Source: Nocardia cyriacigeorgica GUH-2
GTDB lineage: Bacteria; Actinomycetota; Actinomycetes; Mycobacteriales; Mycobacteriaceae
Length of the DNA stretch: 64,000 nt
Assembly (NCBI RefSeq): GCF_000284035.1
Contig: NC_016887.1
Coordinates: 124,001-188,000 of the forward strand
Direction: 5' to 3'
Positions 58,076 through 64,000 of the stretch are shown here, piece after piece. Every line of letters starts with the position of its first letter. The stretch's first letter is position 1. Below the pieces are notes generated by a model. The model did no database searches. It was not told the DNA's origin and was given only the letters and a program-made list of their open reading frames with translations. The position numbers and the translations under genes were made by a program.

Positions 58076-60223
58076 TCACCGCGCGACGGTGACCAGCGTG
58101 AACGGACCGATATCGGTGCTGGTGAAGCGCGGATCGTCAAACAGGGAGCTGGGGAAGGAGACGGTGTAGCGGCTCACATTGGGGTCGTTGGGATAGACGT
58201 CCTTTGCGAGCCTCAGCGTGTAGTCCTCGCCGCTGCGCCGGAACAGGAACGCGTCCGGGGCCCGCCAGGGCGCGGCCGCCATCGCGTCGAGCAGTTCCTG
58301 CGGGGTTTCCAGCTTGCTCCACGCTTCGATCGCCGCCGCGCGGTCGGCGAATTCGGCGAGCGGGTTGGCGTAGTGCGAGGTCAGGCCCTGGAAACCGAAG
58401 TAGGGGTAGTAGGCGAGGAAGGTGGTGTCGGCGGTGAGCAGCACCGTCTCCGAGCGCGGCCGCCGGGTCTGCGCGGTGAGCGCGGCGTCGATCTCGCGGT
58501 AGTAGGCCACCGCCGAGGGGTCGCGCTGATCGGCGCGGACGCCGTCGCCGTCGGTATCGGTGTAGGCGGTGGTGATCTCCGGCGCCAGCACGTGCGGAAT
58601 GTCCTGGGTGAAGGCCAGCGCGCCGACCAGCGCCACCACAACCGCCACGACCTTGAACCGCTCCGGCTCGTTGAACGCCTGATAGGCCGCCCGCGCGCCT
58701 TCCACGAACCCGAACGCGCCCGCCGCGGCCAGCAGCACCAGCAGAATCGGCTCCAGCCGGAACGACAGCAGCGTCGTCCCCGCGACGGTCGCCAGCATCG
58801 ACAGCAGCGACCACAGATACACCGCGACCACACCGATCCCCAGCGCCTGCGCCCGCCGCGACGACCCGGCCCGCAACACCAGCCAGATCGTGCCGATCAG
58901 GCAGAACCCGCCACGCAGCGAGAACTCCACCATCGGGAACGGCAGTTCGGCCCCGGCTTCGGGCAGATAGTGGAACGCCGTGCCACCACTGGGCCAGGTG
59001 CCGCCGAGCAGTTCCAGCAGGAACGGCAGGTAGACCGTGAGCGCGATGAGTCCGGCGATCACGCCGATGACGACCAGGCGTCCGAGCGAGGGAAGCGCCG
59101 CCCGCCACGCTCCGCCTGCGTCCGACCGCGCCGCCGCATTGTCCGTGGCCGGTATATCGGTGCCCGGCATCCCTTCGCTGCCCTCGATGCCAGCGGCGTC
59201 TGGCATGTCGGCTGTGCCCTGCGCGGCCGATTTGCCCTGCGCGGCCTGTGTGCCTTGCGAGGTGGGTGTGCCCTGCGCCGCGGCGGTCGACCGCGCGACG
59301 ACGGCCCGGCGCCGCCCTGCGCGCCCCTCCGCGAGCCGCGCCCACACCGCATACCCCGCCGCGACCAGCGCCATCAACGTCACGGCGAACGCCGCGAACG
59401 CCAGATACAACGTGTAGAAGGTCGCCGCGATGCCAAGGAACACCCCGGTGCCGATCACCGCACCCCAGCCGCCTGCCGTACCGCGCTGGTCGGCGGGCCG
59501 GTGCAGCGCGCCCCAGGCCAGCACCAGCACCGGCGGCAGCAGGATCGCGATGACGGCGCCGTAGGCCTCCGGCGAGGCGTAGGCGACGCCGAATGCCGTC
59601 ACCGCCGCCGTCACCGCGACGGCCCAGTCGGCCCGGATCAGCTCCGACCACAGCACCAGTGAGATCACCGCGGCCACCGCGATCGAGGCGATGGCGTAGG
59701 GCTTGAAGACCTCCCAGCCGTCCATGCCGAGCACATTCGCCACCCGGCCACCGATCCAGAACCAGCCGGCCGGATAGAACGGCGGCAGATCCGCGTAGGT
59801 CATATCGCGCAGCGCGGCGCTGTCGGTGAGCCTGGTCAGGTATTCGGTGCGGAACTCCTGATCCACCGAGACGCCGAACAGGTACAGCTTGGTGGCCGCC
59901 AGCGGCATCCCGAGCGTTATCGTGACGAACGCTGAAATACCGGTCCAGGACAGCAGTTTCGCCAGCCACGGCTTGCTCTTGCGCCGGATGAGCACGATCG
60001 AGGCGACCAGCAGCACGGCCGATGCGACCTGCCCGACCGTGGTCAGCGCCCGAGTCACATTGGAGGAGTTGAACGCGGGCCACTGCACCAGCGAAAACGC
60101 GTACAGCCCAACGGCCGCCACGACGGCCGCGACCACCGCGGCGAGGACGGCGGTTGCCGCACCCGAGCCGATCCGCCGGACCACCAGCGCTGCCCGGCCC
60201 GATTCGCCCACCTGCGTACTCAT
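58076..60223 (-). CDS. aftA: Galactan 5-O-arabinofuranosyltransferase AftA
   Basis: 715 residues; Rv3792 has about 640. GT-C membrane enzyme that places the first arabinofuranose on galactan. Seen: first external loop with the acidic residues in FGVSVDQEFRTEYLTRL (about 113-129), the YADLPPFYPAGWFWIGGRVA motif, about eleven membrane segments and a C-terminal external domain ending FGPFTLVT-like (DIGPFTLVTVAR). The extra length comes largely from a low-complexity loop (about 308-360) with AAQGT-type repeats. The ATG has CCGGAG upstream. dprE2 lies upstream on the same strand, 300 bp away. Confidence 0.93.
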   Translation of the reverse strand: MSTQVGESGRAALVVRRIGSGAATAVLAAVVAAVVAAVGLYAFSLVQWPAFNSSNVTRALTTVGQVASAVLLVASIVLIRRKSKPWLAKLLSWTGISAFVTITLGMPLAATKLYLFGVSVDQEFRTEYLTRLTDSAALRDMTYADLPPFYPAGWFWIGGRVANVLGMDGWEVFKPYAIASIAVAAVISLVLWSELIRADWAVAVTAAVTAFGVAYASPEAYGAVIAILLPPVLVLAWGALHRPADQRGTAGGWGAVIGTGVFLGIAATFYTLYLAFAAFAVTLMALVAAGYAVWARLAEGRAGRRRAVVARSTAAAQGTPTSQGTQAAQGKSAAQGTADMPDAAGIEGSEGMPGTDIPATDNAAARSDAGGAWRAALPSLGRLVVIGVIAGLIALTVYLPFLLELLGGTWPSGGTAFHYLPEAGAELPFPMVEFSLRGGFCLIGTIWLVLRAGSSRRAQALGIGVVAVYLWSLLSMLATVAGTTLLSFRLEPILLVLLAAAGAFGFVEGARAAYQAFNEPERFKVVAVVVALVGALAFTQDIPHVLAPEITTAYTDTDGDGVRADQRDPSAVAYYREIDAALTAQTRRPRSETVLLTADTTFLAYYPYFGFQGLTSHYANPLAEFADRAAAIEAWSKLETPQELLDAMAAAPWRAPDAFLFRRSGEDYTLRLAKDVYPNDPNVSRYTVSFPSSLFDDPRFTSTDIGPFTLVTVAR

Positions 60224-60320
60224 CCGATCACTCCGGCGACACTCGTGACCTTCGAGACCGGCGCACCGGCGCGGGACCAGCCGTGGCAGTGGGTGTATCG
60301 GCTCGCGCCGGACTCATACC

Positions 60321-60475
60321 GGACCGCCGAGCACGTCGACGGATCCTCGCGGCGGGCGCGGTAGTGCCCGAATGCTCGCATGCTGCCTCCGGATCGATGG
60401 CTGGTACTCCGCGGTCGGCGCAACGTTATCGCGGGCCGTCGAGCACGGACCGCCGAGCACGCCGGGCGATCCTCG
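60321..60475. repeat. Imperfect 30-bp direct repeat in the dprE2-aftA gap
   Basis: GGACCGCCGAGCACG occurs at 60321-60335 and 60447-60461, 126 bp apart, and each copy continues to GATCCTCG with a few differences. The 300-bp gap 60224-60523 otherwise holds a hairpin and no convincing gene. A minus-strand frame (60507-60220) runs through and overlaps the aftA start by 4 bp, but its composition argues against coding. Confidence 0.6.
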
Positions 60476-60478
60476 TCA

Positions 60479-60510
60479 GCGGTGGCCGGCCGCGACCGGC
60501 CGTCCACCGC
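60479..60510 (-). terminator. Hairpin after dprE2
   Basis: GCGGTGG-C-CGGCCG, loop CGAC, CGGCCG-T-CCACCGC: a 13-bp stem with one mismatch, starting 13 bp beyond the dprE2 stop. No T tract follows, but the stem is very stable and suggests that aftA has its own promoter. Confidence 0.6.
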
Positions 60511-60523
60511 TACGGGAATCGGT

Positions 60524-61303
60524 TCACACAGGAAGCTTGCGGAACACCGGGCGCGGGATGTGGCGCAGCACCGACATCAGGTAACGCACCTGGCCGGGAG
60601 CCCAGATCAGCTCCTTGCCCTTCTGCGAGGCCGCCACCGCGAGTGCCGCGACCTCTTCCTTGTCGACGGTGAACGGCGCTTCCTTGGCGCCTGTCGCCTT
60701 CCAGTGCTCGAGCGTGGTGGTGGTGCGCACCTGGCCGGGCCGGACCACGAGCACACGCGGGCCGTACGGCCGCAGCGCCTCGCCCAGCCCCAGGTAGAAC
60801 CCGTCGAGGCCGGCCTTGGTGGAGCCGTAGACGAAGTTGGAGCGGCGCACCCGCTCACCGGCGACCGAGGACATGGCGATGATGCGGCCGTAGCCCTGCG
60901 CCTTCATCTTCTCGCCCACCAGCACACCCACCGACACCGCGGCGGTGTAGTTGATCCCGGCGATCTGCACCGCCTTGCGCTGGTTCTGCCACAGCTCCTC
61001 GGCGTCACCGAGCAGACCGAAGGCGACGATGGCGACATCCACATCGCCGCCGTCCCAGGCCTGATCGATCACCTTCGGGTGGCTGTCGGTGTCGAGCGCG
61101 TCGAAATCGATCACGTCGACCTGCTCGGCCCCGGCCGCCTTCATCTGCGCCACCGCGGTATCGCGCAGCGGATCGTTCGGCAGCGCGGCCAGAATGATCC
61201 GGGCGGCGCCCTTCTTCAGGTACTCGGCGCAGATCGCCAGCCCGATCTCCGACGTTCCGCCGAGCAGCAGGATGGTCTGCGGATTGCCTACTGCGTTGAT
61301 CAC
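60524..61303 (-). CDS. dprE2: Decaprenylphosphoryl-2-keto-ribose reductase DprE2
   Basis: 259 residues (Rv3791 has 254) from the GTG at 61303, which overlaps the dprE1 stop (GTGA). Short-chain dehydrogenase with the NAD(P) motif [10 protein letters not shown], active-site Ser in IAMSSVAGE and the YGSTKAG Tyr/Lys pair. It reduces the keto intermediate made by DprE1, completing the epimerisation of decaprenyl-phosphoryl-ribose to decaprenyl-phosphoryl-arabinose, the only donor for AftA, AftB and Emb. Translational coupling with DprE1 fits their obligate partnership. Confidence 0.96.
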   Translation of the reverse strand: MINAVGNPQTILLLGGTSEIGLAICAEYLKKGAARIILAALPNDPLRDTAVAQMKAAGAEQVDVIDFDALDTDSHPKVIDQAWDGGDVDVAIVAFGLLGDAEELWQNQRKAVQIAGINYTAAVSVGVLVGEKMKAQGYGRIIAMSSVAGERVRRSNFVYGSTKAGLDGFYLGLGEALRPYGPRVLVVRPGQVRTTTTLEHWKATGAKEAPFTVDKEEVAALAVAASQKGKELIWAPGQVRYLMSVLRHIPRPVFRKLPV

Positions 61304-62772
61304 TGGAGCTCCAGCCTCCTGGCCATATCGGACATGAAAACGCCTGTGGGGTCGACACTTCGGCGGATCTTGATCCACTCGTCGATGCGCGGGTACATCT
61401 GGTGGAAGGTCTCGGCGGTGGTGCGCGAATCCTTCGCGGTGTAGAGCCGGCCGCCGAATTCCAGCACGCGCCGGTCCAGATCGGTCACCAGCTCGTTGAG
61501 GCCAGGGCGGATCGGGAAGTCGACGCAGATGTTCCAGCCCGGCATCGGGAAGCTCAGCGGTGCCTGGTTACCCTCGCCGAACAGCTTGAAGACGTTCAGC
61601 GCGGAGATGTGCCCGGAAGCCTGGATGTCGATGATGATCCGCTTGAACTCCTCGACCGCCTCGGTCGGCACCACGAACTGGTACTGGAGGAATCCGGCGG
61701 GACCGTAGGCGCGATTCCACTCCGCCACCATGTCGAGCGGGTGATAGAACTGCGTCAGGTTCTGCACCTTGCCGGTGTAGGTGCCGCCCATGGCGTAGTA
61801 CGCCTCGCCGACCGCGCCGAGGGTCAGCTTGTTGGCCGTCCAGCTCGGGAAGATATTGGGCACGGTGAGCAGCTGCGGTGCGTCGAACTTCAGCGGATTC
61901 TTGCGCAGCCGCTTGGGCAGTTCGTCCACCTTCGCCAGGCGGCCACGGGTCAGGCAGGCGCGTCCGAGCTTCGGCGGTGCGTTCATCACGTCGAACCACG
62001 CACTCGAATACGTGTAGTTCGCCTCGCTCCCGTCGCTATGCACCGCGATGGTCTCGTCCAGCGTCCTGGTCTTGACGCCGTCGTTGAGGAAGTACGCGGT
62101 CTCGGTCGGGATCATCTCGATCGTCGCGCGCAGGATGATGCCGGTCAGCCCGTTGCCGCCGACCGTGGCCCAGAACAGCTTGGCGTTCTTCTTCGGCGAG
62201 ACCGTCTGCACCTGCCCGTCGGCGGTGAGCAGGTCGATGGAGCGGACGTGGTTGCCGAAGCTGCCTTCGGAGTGGTGGTTCTTGCCGTGGATATCGGAGG
62301 CGATGGCGCCGCCGATGGTGACCTGCCGGGTACCGGGGAGCACCGGGACCCACAGCCCGAACGGCAGTGCCGCCTTCATCAGCTGGTCCAGGCTCACCCC
62401 GCCGTCGACGTCGACCATATGGGTGTCGCCGTCGATGCGGTGGATGCGGTTGAGCGCGGTCATGTCGACGACGAGGCCGCCGCCGTTCTGCGCGTGGTCG
62501 CCGTAGGAGCGGCCCAGCCCGCGCGCGATGATGCCGCGGCGCAGGTGGGCGGGCTTGCCGTCGTTGTCCTCGGCGACCATGGTCACGGCCTTGGCGATCA
62601 GCTCGGGATCGCTGGTCGAGAGCACTTCGGCGGATGTTGGTGCGGTGCGACCCCACCCGGTGAGCGTCCGGGTGCGCGTCGGCAGTTCGAACGCGCGGCC
62701 CGCGCCGTTGGTGGCGGCGGGAACGCTGTCATCACCGGTCGTCGTGGTGGGGGTCGTAGCTTTCGTGGACAT
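61300..62772 (-). CDS. dprE1: Decaprenylphosphoryl-ribose 2-oxidase DprE1
   Basis: 490 residues from the ATG at 62772, 8 nt after TAGCCT; Rv3790 has 461. FAD oxidase of the VAO/oxidoreductase family: [16 protein letters not shown] and [22 protein letters not shown] form the FAD site. The Cys of the active site is kept (GWNICVDFP, near residue 416, equivalent to Cys387 of M. tuberculosis, the residue bonded by benzothiazinones). The first 40 residues are a Thr/Ala-rich extension. An ATG two codons earlier (62778) is possible. It is divergent from gtrA. Confidence 0.97.
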   Translation of the reverse strand: MSTKATTPTTTTGDDSVPAATNGAGRAFELPTRTRTLTGWGRTAPTSAEVLSTSDPELIAKAVTMVAEDNDGKPAHLRRGIIARGLGRSYGDHAQNGGGLVVDMTALNRIHRIDGDTHMVDVDGGVSLDQLMKAALPFGLWVPVLPGTRQVTIGGAIASDIHGKNHHSEGSFGNHVRSIDLLTADGQVQTVSPKKNAKLFWATVGGNGLTGIILRATIEMIPTETAYFLNDGVKTRTLDETIAVHSDGSEANYTYSSAWFDVMNAPPKLGRACLTRGRLAKVDELPKRLRKNPLKFDAPQLLTVPNIFPSWTANKLTLGAVGEAYYAMGGTYTGKVQNLTQFYHPLDMVAEWNRAYGPAGFLQYQFVVPTEAVEEFKRIIIDIQASGHISALNVFKLFGEGNQAPLSFPMPGWNICVDFPIRPGLNELVTDLDRRVLEFGGRLYTAKDSRTTAETFHQMYPRIDEWIKIRRSVDPTGVFMSDMARRLELQ

Positions 62773-62780
62773 CGGCATAG

Positions 62781-62786
62781 AGGCTA
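62781..62786 (-). promoter_or_regulatory. Putative -10 box of a leaderless dprE1 transcript
   Basis: TAGCCT on the minus strand is followed by CTATGCCG (8 nt) and the ATG at 62772. No ribosome site lies in that spacer. If the ATG at 62778 is used instead, the box would be too close. Confidence 0.5.
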
Positions 62787-62905
62787 CAGGTATCGCCGAT
62801 CGGGTGGCCCGGGTCGCCGTACCCGCCGGTATGGCGTCGGCCACGCGCGTGTGATGTGGGCCGGTGGATGCGCTCGGGTGCACGGTGGGCCGCGGCGGCG
62901 TCCAT

Positions 62906-62911
62906 TAGTCT
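62906..62911 (+). promoter_or_regulatory. Putative -10 box of a leaderless gtrA transcript
   Basis: TAGTCT is followed by CGTGCGC (7 nt) and the GTG at 62919. No ribosome site is present. It forms a divergent pair with the dprE1 element about 120 bp away. Confidence 0.5.
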
Positions 62912-62918
62912 CGTGCGC

Positions 62919-63371
62919 GTGAGTGCCGAACCCCATCTGCCGCTGCCGGTCGAGATTCCGCTGGTCGATGAGCCGGGCGGCACCGATGTCGACCTGAAGA
63001 CGCAGGTCATCCGGTTCGGCCTGACCGGCGGCCTGTCGGCGATCGTCGACTTCGGTCTGTACTCCCTGCTGTACGTGCTGGGCCTGCCGGTCAATCTCGC
63101 CAAGGCCATCGGCTTCATCGCCGGGACCACCACCGCTTACCTGATCAATCGCCGCTGGACCTTCCAGGCTCCGCCGAGCCGTGTGCGTTTCCTCGCGGTG
63201 GTGGCGCTGTACGCGCTGACCTTCGCGGTGCAGGTCGGTCTCAACTGGGTGATGTACCAGGCACTGGACGACACGTGGTGGCGACTGCCACTGGCGTTCG
63301 TCGTCGCGCAGGGCACCGCCACCGTGATCAACTTCGTGGTGCAGCGGATGGTCATCTTCAAGATCGACTAG
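62919..63371 (+). CDS. GtrA-family membrane protein, Rv3789 type
   Basis: 150 residues from the GTG at 62919. Four membrane segments make up a GtrA domain: IRFGLTGGLSAIVDFGLYSLL, AKAIGFIAGTTTAYLINRRWTF, FLAVVALYALTFAVQVGLNWVMY and LPLAFVVAQGTATVINFVVQRMVIF. In mycobacteria the homologue Rv3789, next to dprE1, was first proposed to flip decaprenyl-phosphoryl-arabinose and later to recruit enzymes for arabinan priming. Divergence from dprE1 is the main difference; in M. tuberculosis they run in the same direction. The 3' end overlaps the next gene tail to tail by 14 bp. Confidence 0.9.
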   Translation: MSAEPHLPLPVEIPLVDEPGGTDVDLKTQVIRFGLTGGLSAIVDFGLYSLLYVLGLPVNLAKAIGFIAGTTTAYLINRRWTFQAPPSRVRFLAVVALYALTFAVQVGLNWVMYQALDDTWWRLPLAFVVAQGTATVINFVVQRMVIFKID

Positions 63372-63978
63372 GCGCCGATTCAGCTCTCACCAGCGACTCC
63401 GCCTTCACCCCGAAATAGTCGCCGCCCTTGGCGCGCACGCTGTCGGTACCCCATTCCCGCTGCTCGCGGGTGGCGGGCACCAGATGCGGGATGTGTTTGC
63501 GGCAGTGGATATAGGCCTCCTCCACATCGACCACCACCCACAGCTGGGCTTCGCGCCCGCGCCGGCTCGGCGGCAGGCCGGGCACCCAGCTGCGCAGCGC
63601 GCCGTCGTCGACGAGGCGGGCCGAGCCGTTGATGTGCAGGCCGATCAGGTCGCGTACGAAGTCGATCATCAGGATGCCGATGTGCGGGTTGGTGTGGATA
63701 TTGCCGAGGCTGGCCAGCACGCCGTTGCCCCGGTACTCCGGATAGGCGAGTGTCTGCGCGTCGATGACGTGCAGGAAGCCCGGTTCGCCTGCCCGGAAGC
63801 TGGCATCGCATTCGCCGTGGGCGTCAGCGGTGGCGATGAACGCCATATCCATCCGGCCGACGAATTCGATCATGTGCTCGTTGAGCCGATCGCGGACCTG
63901 GTCGTCGTAGAAGCGCCGGGCCCGGTCCTGGGTGCCGTGACGTTCCTGTAGTTCGTGTTCGCCGTCGCTGCCGCGCAT
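63358..63978 (-). CDS. FMN-binding split-barrel (pyridoxamine 5'-phosphate oxidase-like) protein
   Basis: 206 residues; AGGGGG precedes the ATG. The split-barrel core is clear: MAFIATADAHGECDASFRAGEPGFLHVID, GNGVLASLGNIHTNPHIGILMIDF and LGLH/SARLVD strands, as in flavin- or F420-binding PNPOx-like proteins. Whether the cofactor is FMN, F420 or haem cannot be read. The AYIHCRKHIPHLVP segment is typical of a subfamily of actinobacterial oxidoreductases. It is convergent with gtrA and has no clear link to envelope synthesis. Its promoter is outside the window. Confidence 0.85.
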   Translation of the reverse strand: MRGSDGEHELQERHGTQDRARRFYDDQVRDRLNEHMIEFVGRMDMAFIATADAHGECDASFRAGEPGFLHVIDAQTLAYPEYRGNGVLASLGNIHTNPHIGILMIDFVRDLIGLHINGSARLVDDGALRSWVPGLPPSRRGREAQLWVVVDVEEAYIHCRKHIPHLVPATREQREWGTDSVRAKGGDYFGVKAESLVRAESAPSRS

Positions 63979-64000
63979 GCGAGCCCCCTGTGATTGCCGG

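Noticed and set aside
60220-60507. 95-codon minus-strand frame overlapping the aftA start by 4 bp
   Set aside because: The overlap is suggestive, but the sequence is Arg/Ser-rich, contains the DNA repeat in frame, and has no ribosome site or recognisable fold.
63358-63371. 14-bp tail-to-tail overlap of gtrA and the split-barrel gene
   Set aside because: Short convergent overlaps are common in compact genomes and both stops are clear; not treated as a regulatory feature.

Overview
This 64 kb, GC-rich window comes from a mycolic-acid-containing actinomycete (Mycobacteriales), most likely a Nocardia or close relative. The central 41 kb carries the conserved cell-envelope cluster known from Mycobacterium tuberculosis as Rv3789-Rv3809c. 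It is present in recognisable order: glf, glfT2, a PAP2 phosphatase (Rv3807c type), ubiA, aftB, mycolyltransferases, the Rv3802c-type cutinase, fadD32, pks13 and accD4, then emb genes, aftA, dprE2, dprE1 and gtrA. Details differ from M. tuberculosis. There are four mycolyltransferases in a row and only two emb genes, which face each other. Extra genes are inserted: a DUF732 lipoprotein, a luciferase-like oxidoreductase, a cyclophilin, a GT-C-like membrane protein and a 53-residue small protein. The genus is an inference; I had no database.

Layout. 1-3.8 kb: copper homeostasis on the minus strand (copZ, a His-rich secreted protein, a partial copper ATPase) plus an MFS exporter, both units preceded by almost the same palindromic copper-type operator. 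3.8-6.4 kb: a fatty-acid hydroxylase, its GntR/FadR-type regulator and a divergent GNAT protein around a TGGTC-A-GACCA operator. 6.5-14.4 kb: a dipeptide ABC importer with two tandem binding proteins. 14.5-15.4 kb: a HAD phosphatase. 15.5-19.7 kb: two divergent peptidoglycan enzymes (PGRP amidase and SpoIID/LytB protein, both with LGFP-like and Pro/Ala-rich tails) around a three-copy 9-bp repeat resembling MtrA sites. 19.8-22.9 kb: a TipAS-type MerR regulator and three related small membrane proteins with Pro/Gly/Tyr-rich N-termini.

23-29.8 kb: galactan and arabinan precursor genes, tightly coupled. Glf makes UDP-Galf, GlfT2 polymerises galactan, UbiA and the PAP2 phosphatase make decaprenyl-phosphoribose intermediates, and AftB caps arabinan. 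30-48.1 kb: mycolate synthesis and transfer. FadD32 activates the meromycolate, AccD4 supplies carboxylated substrate, Pks13 condenses, and Ag85-type enzymes transfer mycolates to arabinogalactan and trehalose. 48.8-63.4 kb: arabinan assembly. DprE1/DprE2 make decaprenyl-phosphoryl-arabinose, GtrA is a membrane partner, AftA primes, and the two Emb proteins extend. A FMN-binding split-barrel protein closes the window.

A recurring regulatory theme is a TANNNT box 7-8 nt before a GTG or ATG without a clear ribosome site, seen at glf, pks13, both emb genes, dprE1, gtrA and the 53-residue ORF. This suggests leaderless transcripts for key envelope genes. I saw no tRNA, rRNA, insertion sequence or CRISPR array.
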